Notes under the pieces: generated by a model
The model's input: the letters and a program-made list of their open reading frames with translations, nothing else
Told to the model about the DNA's origin: nothing
Databases searched by the model: none
In this document: positions 41,527-50,058 of the stretch, in pieces
Numbering within the stretch: the first letter of the stretch is position 1
How the letters are laid out: each line of letters begins with the position of its first letter
Assembly: GCF_030580865.1 (NCBI RefSeq)
Contig: NZ_JAUQSY010000002.1
Span: 372,001 to 436,000, forward strand
Source: Hymenobacter aranciens
GTDB taxonomy: Bacteria; Bacteroidota; Bacteroidia; Cytophagales; Hymenobacteraceae
Length of the DNA stretch: 64,000 bases
Direction of reading: 5' to 3'
Program-made: the position numbers and the translations under genes

Positions 41527-44094
41527 TTACTCGACGGCGATGCGCCGCCGGGCCGTTCCCTGCGCTGTGGGCACACTCAGAAAGTACAGCCCCGGCCGCA
41601 GGCCAGTTAGCGGCAGCGTTGCTTCCAGCGAGCCAGGGGCGGGCCAGGTGCTGGCCACGCGGCCCCGCAAATCGAGCAGTACGGCCGGGCCGGTGGCCGC
41701 GGCCGACAAGCGCACGTGCAGCGCCTCACGCACCGGGTTCGGGAACACCTCGGCCGTGGGGCCGGTGCTCCGAAACAGCATCGGGGTGTTGACCAGCCGG
41801 GCCAGGCTGTGGCGGGGCTGCCCGGCTACGCGGGTAAAGAAGCCCGCCAGCACAATGGCCTGGTCGGCCGGCTGCAGCTGCACGCCGGCGCTGGCATCGG
41901 CAGCCACTTCGCTCTCGATGGCAATGGCCTGGAAGCTGGCATCGGCGCGGCCATCGGCTTCGAGGCGCTGCAGGGTGCAGTGGCGGACATCGGCGCCGGG
42001 CACCAGGGCCAGTAGGCGGCCATCGGGCTGCTCGGTGAGCGTGAGGGCGGCGCGGGCGGCGGCAAAGCCGGGGTCGGGGCGGCCATCGGGCAGCAGGCGC
42101 AGCCAGCCGTTGGCCACGGCCTGCCCGCCGAAGCTGGTGAAGCTGCCGCGCAGCAGCACCTGCCCGTTGGCCAGCACCTGCGCCTGAAACAGGGTGTTGG
42201 GGCCCGCCGCGCTGCCCAGGTCGAAGCCCGGGTCGATGGAGCCGTCGGGGTTGAGGCGGGTGAGGTGGCTGCGCTGCCGGTCGTGCCAGTAGATGAGCAT
42301 CCGGCCATTGGGCTGGGGCAATACGCTCTGCACCCCCGTTTGGTACCCCACCCCGATGCCCAGCGGGGTCTGGGCGGCCTGCACCCACAGGCCCGTGGCG
42401 GGCGGCACGAAGCTGCGGTCGAGCCGGCCGTTGGGCTGCAGCAGCGCCAGGGCCTCGCGCGGCTGGCCGTTATTGCTGACAGAGAGCGTGCCACACACGG
42501 CTATCTTGCCCGAGGGCTGGGGGAATACCGTCGCCCCGTAGAGCCCCGGCGTAGTGTAGCTCAGCGTATCGGTGGCAAAGCCCGGGTCGGGCTGCCCGCT
42601 GGCCAGCAGGCGGTCGATGAGCACCGGGCCGGTGCTAAACCCACTGGGCAAATGCACGTGGTAAAAGGTGCCGTCGGGCTGCGGCCACGGATACCCGACC
42701 CGGGTATTATTATTAACAACGGTGGGAAACGCCAGGGAGGCCTGGTAGCTGCCATCGGCCGCGAGGCGGTGGTAGTAGGCCGGGGGTAGCGGCTGATTGT
42801 TAAAATTCAGCTGGTCGCCCGGGCCTACCGTGCCCCGCAGATGAAACGTGCCATCGGGCAGCGGCACGACGGATAAGGTATTCACGTTTTCCATGCGGGG
42901 CGCAAAGCCGGGGTCGAGGCGCCCGGCCGGGGTGAGGCGCGTGAGGCCGGGGCTGGGCTGCTGGTCGACGCTGGCGTAGTCGCCGCCCACCATATAGCTG
43001 CCGTTGGGCAGCTCGGCCAGCGCCCACACGAGGCCGCCCGGGCCGCCGCCCGTGGCAAAGCCGGCATCGGGGGTGCCATCGGCGTGGAGCCGCGCCACCG
43101 CCTGCCGCACCGCGCCCAGCGCGGTCCCAAACCACCCCGCCACCAGCACCTCGCCGCTGGCCTGCACCCGCACCTGAAACAAAATGCCGTCGAGCGGCGC
43201 CTGAAACGACGCGTCGAACGAGCCATCGGGCAGCAGCCGGCGCAGCGAGCCCTGGGCTTGGTCCAGGACGGTCCCCGCCACCAGGATTTTGCCGTCGAGG
43301 GGCTGGCGCGCCATTGCCAGCACCACCGGCTTGCTGCCGTTGGCGTTCTGGGCGAGCAGCGCCGAGCGGAACGAGGTATCAACGCTGCCATCGGGCAGCA
43401 GCTGGACGATGCCGGGCGTCAGGTAGCCGTTTACTTCCGTGAATACGCCGGCCACCAGCAGCTTGCCATTGGGCAGCACCTCCACGGCGTGGACTTCGCC
43501 CGGCGCACTACCGTTCCCGAAACCCGTGCCGAGGTTGAACGCCGGGTCGGGACGGCCATCGGGCAGCAGGCGCTCCAGAGCAACCGTAGTGCCGGCGGCG
43601 TTGTGGCAGATGCCGCCCACCAGCAGCTTGCCGTCGGGCTGCGTGGCCAGGGCGAGGATGGTGCCGCTCACCCACGGCGCCCCGCTGGCCCGGAAGGTGG
43701 CATCCGGGCTGCCGTCGGCGTTGAGGCGCAGGGGCTGGGGCACGTCGCCCAGAAAGTACTGCTCACCCCCGTAGACGATTTTACCATCGGCTTGCAGCGC
43801 AATGGCCCGCATGTGGCGCAGGTAGCTGCCCCCCACCCCGGCCCGCCGCCGAAAGGCCGTATCGGGGCTGCAGTCGGCATTGAGGCGCACCAACTGACTG
43901 CCCAGTTGCCCTTCGTAGCGGGTCACCATCGTTCCCATCAGCACTTTGCCGTCGGGCTGCACGGCCAGGCTATAGGCCCGGCCGGCGGGGCCGGTGGTGG
44001 TGGTAGGAGTGAAAGCCGGGTCGAGCTGCTGCGCCCGCGCCGGGGCGGCGGCCGCCAGGGCCGTCAGGGTTATCAGAAAGTAAAAAAGCTTCAT
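41527..44094 (-). CDS. Secreted delta-60 repeat protein with T9SS sorting domain
   Basis: 855 residues from ATG 44094 (MKLFYFLITLTALAAAAPAR, signal peptide). About a dozen delta-60 repeats follow (LAVQPDGKVLMGT, LATQPDGKLLVGG, VEVLPNGKLLVAG, LADGSYQASL types), each giving a beta-propeller-like blade. The last 75 residues are a type A T9SS sorting domain: AEVFPNPVREALHVRLSA, then GRVASTW and GLRPGLYFLSVPT. The protein should be exported through the T9SS and attached to the cell surface or released. The coding sequence is very GC-rich. A -7 box (TATCTTTG, 44131-44124) precedes it. Confidence 0.92.
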   Translation of the reverse strand: MKLFYFLITLTALAAAAPARAQQLDPAFTPTTTTGPAGRAYSLAVQPDGKVLMGTMVTRYEGQLGSQLVRLNADCSPDTAFRRRAGVGGSYLRHMRAIALQADGKIVYGGEQYFLGDVPQPLRLNADGSPDATFRASGAPWVSGTILALATQPDGKLLVGGICHNAAGTTVALERLLPDGRPDPAFNLGTGFGNGSAPGEVHAVEVLPNGKLLVAGVFTEVNGYLTPGIVQLLPDGSVDTSFRSALLAQNANGSKPVVLAMARQPLDGKILVAGTVLDQAQGSLRRLLPDGSFDASFQAPLDGILFQVRVQASGEVLVAGWFGTALGAVRQAVARLHADGTPDAGFATGGGPGGLVWALAELPNGSYMVGGDYASVDQQPSPGLTRLTPAGRLDPGFAPRMENVNTLSVVPLPDGTFHLRGTVGPGDQLNFNNQPLPPAYYHRLAADGSYQASLAFPTVVNNNTRVGYPWPQPDGTFYHVHLPSGFSTGPVLIDRLLASGQPDPGFATDTLSYTTPGLYGATVFPQPSGKIAVCGTLSVSNNGQPREALALLQPNGRLDRSFVPPATGLWVQAAQTPLGIGVGYQTGVQSVLPQPNGRMLIYWHDRQRSHLTRLNPDGSIDPGFDLGSAAGPNTLFQAQVLANGQVLLRGSFTSFGGQAVANGWLRLLPDGRPDPGFAAARAALTLTEQPDGRLLALVPGADVRHCTLQRLEADGRADASFQAIAIESEVAADASAGVQLQPADQAIVLAGFFTRVAGQPRHSLARLVNTPMLFRSTGPTAEVFPNPVREALHVRLSAAATGPAVLLDLRGRVASTWPAPGSLEATLPLTGLRPGLYFLSVPTAQGTARRRIAVE

Positions 44095-44123
44095 ACGCAA
44101 ACGATAATGGAAAACCACCGCAA

Positions 44124-44131
44124 CAAAGATA
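44124..44131 (-). promoter_or_regulatory. Bacteroidota -7 box TATCTTTG
   Basis: Exact match on the minus strand, 29 bases before the ATG at 44094. Confidence 0.5.
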
Positions 44132-44145
44132 ACCGCCGGCCCAGC

Positions 44146-45552
44146 TTACATCCGGCCCGCCCGCACGTAGGCCTGAAAGCGCGGCTCCACGGCCCGCGTA
44201 ATGCTGACCGACACGCCGAAACACCCCAGCAGGAACACCACGTAGGCCCCGCCCACCAGCGCCCAGCGCCCCGGCCGCCACTGCCGCCAGCCCGGCACCC
44301 GCCCAAACGCCACCAGCGCCAGCAGCAGCAAATGCAGCGGCAGCAGAAACCGGACTTCCATGCTCATCGGCAGCACGGCCAGGCAGGGCAGCAGCAGGGC
44401 CGCCAGCACCAGCCCACCCCGCCCGCCCAGGCGTCGCCAGCCCGCCAGCGCCACCAGCCCGGCCCCAAACCAGAGGCTGTAATTGAGCCCGCGTAGCAGC
44501 GCCGAGGTCTCCCAGCGCTTCAGGTAAGGCGTGGGGTGGCTGAGGTCGAGCCCGGCAAAGAGGTGGCGGGCGTAGGTGCGGGCCATGAGCAGCGGGTGGC
44601 GCGCGGCAAAGCGCAGGTATTGCCCGGCCGTGGCAAACTCCGCGATGCCCTCGTTTTGCAGCACCTCCTCCCCTGCCGCATCCATAAAAAGCAGCTGGCC
44701 AGTAGGCAATTCGCGCCCCACCGACGACTCGTATTTCTGGTGCAGGAGGCCCCAGCGCAGCTTCTGCAGGTAGAGGTTGTGGATGCGTAATTCCTTGGAT
44801 TGGGAAAGCACCAGCGGCGTATTGGCCCCGAAGTGCCGGCGGTTAATCAGCCCCTGCGGGGTGAGCACCAGCGCCGCCCCGGCCGCCAGCAGTCCTAGCC
44901 GCGGCAGCCACTGCGGGCGCGGCTGCTGCCACAGCAACAGCCCCAGCACAGGCGGCACGGCGGCCAGGTAGATGGGCCGGATGTTCACGGCCAGCGCCAG
45001 GGCCAGCCCCGCCAGCACAGCCGCCCCCCCGCCCCGCCGCTGGGCCTGCCACAGGGCCAGCCCCAGCGCCAGCAGCGCCGGAAAATCGGAGAGTGAGAAG
45101 TTGAAATAGTCGCGCCAGAACAGGAAGCCCAGCGCCGCCCACAGCAGGCGCCGCCCCAGCGCCGGCAGCGCCGCCGCCCCGGTAGCCGCCCGCCACAGCC
45201 GCGGCCCCACCACCCCAAACAGCAGCCCGGCCAGCCCGGCGTTGGCCAGCTTCACGATAACTACGGCGGGCTGGTGCAGGGCCTTGCGCAGCCCCAGGCA
45301 CAGGAAATTGAACAGCGGGTAGGCGTAGCCGCGCAGGGCGTCGTCGTAGTTCAGCAAGCTGAAGTGGCCGTGCTGGTAGAAGCGGTGGCCGGCTTCCCAG
45401 TAGAGCCCGGCGTCGTAGTACAGGTGCTGATATTCGGAAATCAGGAGCAGGTAGGCGGCAAAAAAAGCCACGATGCCGCCCACCAGCAGCGCCTCCTGCC
45501 GGCGTGCCGGCGCGAGCCCAAGCGAAGGATACGGGGAGAACTTGTTAGCCAA
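44146..45552 (-). CDS. Polytopic membrane protein, GT-C glycosyltransferase-like
   Basis: 468 residues, about eleven hydrophobic helices, starting with TTG 45552 (no ATG fits). After TM1 comes YYDAGLYWEAGHRFYQHGHF, similar to the first periplasmic loop of GT-C enzymes (ArnT/PMT, DUF2029 families), where an Asp in a YDxxxY setting is catalytic. Helices continue LWRAATGAAALPALGRRLLW, LLALGLALWQAQRR, AVLAGLALALAVNI and so on. It could transfer sugars from polyprenyl carriers to the envelope. The family call is moderate; the acceptor is unknown. It is divergent from the sigma-factor operon and ends 15 bases upstream of the delta-60 -7 box. Confidence 0.65.
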   Translation of the reverse strand: MANKFSPYPSLGLAPARRQEALLVGGIVAFFAAYLLLISEYQHLYYDAGLYWEAGHRFYQHGHFSLLNYDDALRGYAYPLFNFLCLGLRKALHQPAVVIVKLANAGLAGLLFGVVGPRLWRAATGAAALPALGRRLLWAALGFLFWRDYFNFSLSDFPALLALGLALWQAQRRGGGAAVLAGLALALAVNIRPIYLAAVPPVLGLLLWQQPRPQWLPRLGLLAAGAALVLTPQGLINRRHFGANTPLVLSQSKELRIHNLYLQKLRWGLLHQKYESSVGRELPTGQLLFMDAAGEEVLQNEGIAEFATAGQYLRFAARHPLLMARTYARHLFAGLDLSHPTPYLKRWETSALLRGLNYSLWFGAGLVALAGWRRLGGRGGLVLAALLLPCLAVLPMSMEVRFLLPLHLLLLALVAFGRVPGWRQWRPGRWALVGGAYVVFLLGCFGVSVSITRAVEPRFQAYVRAGRM

Positions 45553-45922
45553 ACGAGATAAGTGATGCGGCCTTAAAAGTAGGCAGCCCCGGCCGACCGA
45601 CCCCGGCCACCATCACAGGAACGCGAAAAATTGCGGCAGGACGACCGGCCGCGGCCTTAGTAAGTCCGGCAACAGCTATAGGCAGCCCGTCCGCCGCTTC
45701 AGCAGGTCCACGCCCGACTTTAGGAGGCCCGTCCACTGCTTTAGGAGGCGCGTCCACTGCTTTAGGACGTCCGTCAACAGCACTTTTCCAGGCAAAGCGA
45801 GCAATTGCTGGTATTTTTCCCATAAATACGCGGTGGCCACTTGTACCAGGCAACCTTCTGGTAAGGGTTTGCATCTGCCGCATCAAATCCTTTTCTCCTG
45901 CCCCTGCCGACTACTACTCCCC
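45553..45922. other. Divergent spacer between membrane protein and sigma-factor genes
   Basis: 370 bases. It contains the 21-bp tandem array (45656-45781) and a minus-strand open frame from 45886 to 45545 (113 codons) that overlaps the glycosyltransferase-like start. I see no known domain in the frame apart from the heptad repeat and treat it as unproven. A TAAGGGTTTG sequence near 45861 is a loose match to the -7 box for the sigma factor gene. Confidence 0.5.
45656..45781. repeat. Six tandem 21-bp units
   Basis: Units start at 45656, 45677, 45698, 45719, 45740 and 45761. The clearest are TTTAGGAGGCCCGTCCACTG + C and its neighbour TTTAGGAGGCGCGTCCACTG + C; units 1-3 have drifted. On the minus strand the array reads in frame as seven-residue units near AVDGPPK. 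The array occupies the spacer upstream of the glycosyltransferase-like gene and the sigma factor gene. Confidence 0.85.
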
Positions 45923-46486
45923 GTGACCGAAGTTGACCTGATAGCCGCCTGCGGGCGGGGCGAGCCCCGGGCCCAGCGCCAGCTCTACGAGCAGCTGGCC
46001 GGGCTCATGCTCAGCGTGTGCCGCCGCTACCTCAAGCGCCGCGAAGACGCCGAGGAAGCCCTGCTTATGGGCTTCGCCAAGATGTTCCGGGCCCTGCCCA
46101 CCTACCGTTTCGAAGGCAGCTTCGAGGGCTGGGTGCGCCGCATTATGGTCAACGAATCGTTGATGCTGCTGCGCCAGCGCGAAAGCCTGACCGTGTCGAT
46201 GGAAGACTTCGCCCAGCCCGAAAACCTGGCCACCACGCCCGCCACCGCCGACACCCAGCTGCAGGCCGACGACCTGCTGGCCCTGCTGGCCGAGCTGCCC
46301 GCCGGCTACCGCACCGTGTTCAACCTCTACGCCCTGGAGGGCTTCGGCCACCAGGAAATTGCCGGGATGCTGGGCATCTCGGAAGGCACCAGCAAGTCGC
46401 AGCTCAGCAAGGCCCGCGCCCTGCTGCAGCGCCGCCTCAGCAGCCAGCCCGCCCCGCGTTCCGAAAAAGCCGTTTTAAGCCTCTGA
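45923..46486 (+). CDS. ECF-type sigma-70 family RNA polymerase sigma factor
   Basis: 187 residues from GTG 45923 (VTEVDLIAACGRGEPRAQRQ). Region 2: LYEQLAGLMLSVCRRYLKRR, EDAEEALLMGFAKMFRAL, and FEGWVRRIMVNESLMLLR. Region 4: LPAGYRTVFNLYALEGFGHQ, EIAGMLGISEGTSKSQLSK. It would direct RNA polymerase to a small regulon. It is the first gene of an operon whose third gene looks like its membrane-bound regulator and whose fourth encodes a beta-barrel protein. Confidence 0.92.
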   Translation: MTEVDLIAACGRGEPRAQRQLYEQLAGLMLSVCRRYLKRREDAEEALLMGFAKMFRALPTYRFEGSFEGWVRRIMVNESLMLLRQRESLTVSMEDFAQPENLATTPATADTQLQADDLLALLAELPAGYRTVFNLYALEGFGHQEIAGMLGISEGTSKSQLSKARALLQRRLSSQPAPRSEKAVLSL

Positions 46487-46490
46487 GCTC

Positions 46491-46856
46491 ATGCCCTCCC
46501 CCGCCCTCTCCCTTCGTCCCTTCATCGGCGCCCGCGACTTCGCCGTTTCGCGGAGTTTCTACCGCGCATTCGGCTTCACCGAAGTAAGTATCTCCCCTAC
46601 ACTGTCGTATTTCACGCTCCCGGGCGCCGGCTTTTACCTGCAGGATGCCTACGTGCCCGACTGGGTTGACAACACCATGCTGTTTCTGGAAGTGGCGGAT
46701 GTGGAGCAGTACTGGGCCGAGCTGACGGCGCTGGACTTACCCAGTAAGTACCAGGGCGTGCGCCTGCTGCCCATCCGGCAGCAAGCCTGGGGCAAGGAGG
46801 GTTTCGTGCACGACCCCTCCGGCATTCTGTGGCACATCGGCGAGTTTGCCAACTAG
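46491..46856 (+). CDS. VOC (glyoxalase/bleomycin resistance) family protein
   Basis: 121 residues, four bases after the sigma factor stop. The VOC fold shows SLRPFIGARDFAVSRSFYRA, FGFTEVSISPTLSYFTLPG, MLFLEVADVEQYWAELTAL and FVHDPSGILWHIGEFAN. The metal-binding His/Glu of glyoxalases are only partly visible (HDPSGILWHIGE), so a binding-protein role is also possible. Its place between sigma factor and anti-sigma-like gene is unusual. Confidence 0.85.
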   Translation: MPSPALSLRPFIGARDFAVSRSFYRAFGFTEVSISPTLSYFTLPGAGFYLQDAYVPDWVDNTMLFLEVADVEQYWAELTALDLPSKYQGVRLLPIRQQAWGKEGFVHDPSGILWHIGEFAN

Positions 46857-46881
46857 ATTACTGTTTATATCCGCTCCGCCA

Positions 46882-47922
46882 ATGCTACCCGAAGATATTG
46901 ATGCCCTGTTTCGCAACCAGCTCGATGGTCACCAGTCGCCGCCCAGCGACGACCTCTGGGCCCGCCTGCAGGCCCACGCGCAACCCGCTCCCGAAGCGGG
47001 TGCGACGCCCGCCGCGCCCGCTGCTGAGACTAATCAGCTCGACGAGCTGTTTCGCGCGCGCCTGAGCCAGCACACCATCAGCCCGCCCCGCGAGCTATGG
47101 GAGCGGCTCGAAGACGAGCACCTGCGCCCGCGCAAGCGCCGCGCCGCCGCGTGGTGGCCCATGGCCATGGCCGCCGCTGTGGCCCTGTTGCTGCTGGTGG
47201 GCGGCGGGCTGCTGTGGCAGGGAATGCCCGGCCTGCGCTCCGGCACGGGGTCAGTAGCCCGGGTAAACACTTCAGGCACCACGCCGGCTACCAGCGGCCG
47301 GCCGGCTGCTTCGGCTGCTGATGCCGCGGTGACTACGGCCGAAGCCCCCACCAACCTGGCAGCAGCTGCTGAAAATGAAAAGGTTGAAAAAAATATTGCC
47401 GCTCAGGCAACCGGCGCCGACCAGCTTTCATCTAGCGCTCCAGAAGGTCAGGGCCCGGCTACCCGCCACCCGGCCACCCGCTTCGGACAATCGGCCCGAA
47501 CCGCTCCCGCTTCTTACGCTACGCTGGCCCCGGGTGGGGCCCGGCAGTCGGGCCCGACTGCACCCGCCCACGCCGCCACGGCTCACCACTTGCCCACAAC
47601 CGGAGTGCAGCAAGTGGCGCCCGTGCCGGTGGAGCCAGCCGTAGCCCAGGTTACTCCGGCGCCGGCCCCGGCCAGCGCCGAAGTGATTGAAGTAGAAGTG
47701 CGGCGCGGCGGCTCTCCCGCCGTAGCCGTGGCCGCCGCCCCGGCGGCCGATGGCGACGATGCCCCCGAAGCCAGCCGCCGCCTGGGCCGCCTCTTCCAAC
47801 GGGCTACCGGAGCCGTGCGCCTCGCCAAAGACGGCCTCGCCGCCGCCCAAAACCTTCCCGACAACCTGACGGTGCAGGCCCGCCTGGGCAACCACACCCT
47901 CAGCAAAACCATCGAGCTGTAA
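46882..47922 (+). CDS. Anti-sigma-factor-like membrane protein with duplicated motif
   Basis: 346 residues from ATG 46882. Residues 1-35 and 53-85 are two copies of one motif: DALFRNQLDGHQSPPSDDLW and DELFRARLSQHTISPPRELW, each ending in an L-W-x-RL. A single transmembrane helix follows a basic stretch (RKRRAAAWWPMAMAAAVALL). The periplasmic part is a long Ala/Pro/Thr-rich linker, then AVAVAAAPAADGDDAPEASR and a C-terminal helical part (LGRLFQRATGAVRLAKDG). The layout (cytoplasmic motif, TM, periplasmic domain, next to an ECF factor) is that of an anti-sigma factor, but no ASD zinc motif is seen. Confidence 0.7.
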   Translation: MLPEDIDALFRNQLDGHQSPPSDDLWARLQAHAQPAPEAGATPAAPAAETNQLDELFRARLSQHTISPPRELWERLEDEHLRPRKRRAAAWWPMAMAAAVALLLLVGGGLLWQGMPGLRSGTGSVARVNTSGTTPATSGRPAASAADAAVTTAEAPTNLAAAAENEKVEKNIAAQATGADQLSSSAPEGQGPATRHPATRFGQSARTAPASYATLAPGGARQSGPTAPAHAATAHHLPTTGVQQVAPVPVEPAVAQVTPAPAPASAEVIEVEVRRGGSPAVAVAAAPAADGDDAPEASRRLGRLFQRATGAVRLAKDGLAAAQNLPDNLTVQARLGNHTLSKTIEL

Positions 47923-47961
47923 GTCGGACCGCTCGCCCTTCCCCTAGCCTCTCATTTTGCC

Positions 47962-49107
47962 ATGCCCACCGTATTCCGCTCCCTCTTTTTTGCCGCCGTT
48001 GTTTCGCTGGCCGGCCTCTCTTCGGCCCAGGCCCGCACACTTCGCACCCCCGAAGCACCTACCGACACGGTGGTGATTCGCCTGCCCAACCAGGCCATTC
48101 TCACGCTGATGGTGCGCGACGCTGCCCAGCTGCGCGAGCTCAAAAAGTACCACCTCGACTCGCTCACCACCCGCCTAGCCGGCTATATCAACCGGGCCGA
48201 AACGGCCGCCAAAACCGGCACCTCCTCGCAGGTAACGATGGACTTCTACCCCGCCCAGGACCAGCCGGGCCAGAACCTGCCCGAGCAGATTCGCATCACC
48301 ACGCACAAGCCCACGGCCGGCGTGGGGCCCAGCAACAAGGTGGAGGTATTCCTGGAAAAGAACCTTCACATCACGGTGAACACCGACGGCAAGAAAAACG
48401 ACCAGCCCCGCAGCGAACCCAGCCGCGAAGAGCGCCAGGCCAAGCGCGACTCGACCCGCTGCGCTAAAATCGAAAAGGACGATGCCAACGTGGACCTGAT
48501 AATCGACTTTGGCCTGAATGCGCTGGTGAATCAGAAAACCTCGGCTACCAGCCCCAACGTGGACCTGCGCACCGAAGGCTCGCGCTACTTCAACATCGGC
48601 TTCAACTACGCTCAGCGCCTGGGCGGCAAGCGCAGCCCGGTGGTGCTGTCGGTGGGCCCCGAGTTTGCCTTCAACAACTACATGCTGAACGACAACAACA
48701 AATGGGTAAACGATAACGGCGTGACCCGCGTGGTACTCGAAGCCGACCCTACCCGGCAATACGAAAAAACCAAGCTGGCCACCGCCTCCATCAACCTGCC
48801 CCTGATGCTGAACCTGAAGCTGCACGACAAACAGTGCCACGAAACCCTGCACCTGGGCGTGGGCGGTTTCGTCGGCTACCGCCTCAAGTCGTGGACCAAG
48901 CTGAAATACACCTACGAAGGCACGACCTACAAAGACAAAGACCGCGGCAGCTACAACCTGGAGGACTTCCAGTACGGCTTGCAGGGTATCCTGGGCTACC
49001 GTGGCTTTGAGCTCTTTGCCAAGTACAACATGAACCAGTTGTTTAAGGAAAACCAGGGGCCGAATACGCAGGTCGTCAGCTTCGGCGTCCGGATTGCCGG
49101 GATTTAG
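47962..49107 (+). CDS. Outer membrane beta-barrel protein
   Basis: 381 residues with signal peptide (MPTVFRSLFFAAVVSLAGLS, cleavage near SAQA). The N-terminal mature part is helical (AAQLRELKKYHLDSLTTRLA) and a Lys/Glu-rich linker follows (SREERQAKRDSTRCAKIEKD). The C-terminal 210 residues are alternating beta strands: NVDLIIDFGLNALVN, SRYFNIGFNYAQRLGG, SPVVLSVGPEFAFNNYML, LGVGGFVGYRLKSWTKLKY, GFELFAKYNMNQLFK, ending VVSFGVRIAGI. It fits the Bacteroidota outer membrane beta-barrel (DUF2490/PorT-like) group. It may be the stress sensor or target of the operon's sigma factor. Confidence 0.8.
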   Translation: MPTVFRSLFFAAVVSLAGLSSAQARTLRTPEAPTDTVVIRLPNQAILTLMVRDAAQLRELKKYHLDSLTTRLAGYINRAETAAKTGTSSQVTMDFYPAQDQPGQNLPEQIRITTHKPTAGVGPSNKVEVFLEKNLHITVNTDGKKNDQPRSEPSREERQAKRDSTRCAKIEKDDANVDLIIDFGLNALVNQKTSATSPNVDLRTEGSRYFNIGFNYAQRLGGKRSPVVLSVGPEFAFNNYMLNDNNKWVNDNGVTRVVLEADPTRQYEKTKLATASINLPLMLNLKLHDKQCHETLHLGVGGFVGYRLKSWTKLKYTYEGTTYKDKDRGSYNLEDFQYGLQGILGYRGFELFAKYNMNQLFKENQGPNTQVVSFGVRIAGI

Positions 49108-49130
49108 TTTTGGGGTGACGAGCTAAATAA

Positions 49131-49280
49131 AACGTCATCCTGAGACGCAGCCGAAAGGACCTCGCCCGCTTCGTTAGAGTAGTAATTCCAATTGTCCAGA
49201 CAAAAGGAAATTGCCACCACAACGAAGCGGGCGAGGTCCTTTCGGCTCCGCTTGATGCGCGGAATGCTCAGGATGACGTT
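49131..49280. repeat. Long palindrome with GTCATCCTGAG and GAAAGGACCTCG words
   Basis: Left arm 49131-49175 (AACGTCATCCTGAGACGCAG, then CCGAAAGGACCTCGCCCGCT) and right arm 49221-49280 are reverse complements; the right arm carries a 15-base insertion. It separates the convergent beta-barrel and TrmH genes and probably terminates both. Confidence 0.85.
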
Positions 49281-49290
49281 CTGTTTGACT

Positions 49291-50058
49291 CTACCTACCC
49301 CCCACATTCCGAAAAAAATTATCCAGCAGAATAGCCGCCGAAATCGCCACGTTCAGGCTCTCGGCCCCACCGCCGGCGCCGCGCGGAATATGCAGCCGCC
49401 GCGTGAGGCAGGCTTCCACGGCCGGCGTGAGGCCGTGCGATTCGGAGCCCATGACGAGCACGCCGGCGGGCTGCAGACTGATTTTATGCACGTTGTCGCC
49501 GTGCAAATCGGCCCCGAAGATGTCGGTGGCGGGCGGCAGGCTAGCCAGCCAGGCGGGCAGGTCGCGCGGCCACACCTGCACCCGGGCGAAGCTGCCCATG
49601 GTGGCGGCCACGGTTTTGGGGGCGTAGGCGTCGGCGCAGGTTTCGCTGAGCACCACGCCGGGCAGGCCGTACCAGTCGGCCAGCCGGATGAGGGTGCCGA
49701 GGTTGCCAGGGTCACGCACTTCGTCGAGGGCCAGCACGAGGCGGCTGGCGGGCAAGGTGGCGGGCAGCGGCGGCTCGGCGGGCAGGCGGGCCACGGCCAG
49801 GGCGGTATTGTTGGTGCTGAGGGTGCCGAGCTGGGTGAGCGCGGCCTCCGAAACCAGCGTATAGGGCTGGCGGGCGGGCAGGCTGGCCCGGTTTTGGTCA
49901 GCAAACTCGGGTGTGAGGAGCAGGTGTTCGGTCGAAATGCCGGAACTTAGCAGCTCCAACACGCTTTTACCGCCTTCGACGAGGAAGGCGCCGTGACGCT
50001 GTCGGTATTTTTTCTGGTGCAGGGACTGCACGTATTTCGCGAGTGCTTTTGAAACCAT
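49291..50058 (-). CDS. TrmH/SpoU family RNA 2'-O-methyltransferase
   Basis: 255 residues. The N-terminal substrate-binding domain starts MVSKALAKYVQSLHQKKYRQ, with AFLVEGGKSVLELL. The SPOUT motifs are VLALDEVRDPGNLGTLIRLA, GVLVMGSESHGLTPAVEA and HIPRGAGGGAESLNVAIS, which form the deep trefoil knot. It methylates the 2'-OH of a ribose in rRNA or tRNA. Its 5' end overlaps that of the divergent TamL-like gene by 16 bases. Confidence 0.93.
   Translation of the reverse strand: MVSKALAKYVQSLHQKKYRQRHGAFLVEGGKSVLELLSSGISTEHLLLTPEFADQNRASLPARQPYTLVSEAALTQLGTLSTNNTALAVARLPAEPPLPATLPASRLVLALDEVRDPGNLGTLIRLADWYGLPGVVLSETCADAYAPKTVAATMGSFARVQVWPRDLPAWLASLPPATDIFGADLHGDNVHKISLQPAGVLVMGSESHGLTPAVEACLTRRLHIPRGAGGGAESLNVAISAAILLDNFFRNVGGR

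Noticed and set aside
45545..45886. 113-codon minus-strand frame with AVDGPPK heptads as a firm gene
   Set aside because: No family, no promoter, and it overlaps the adjacent start; kept only as part of the tandem repeat.
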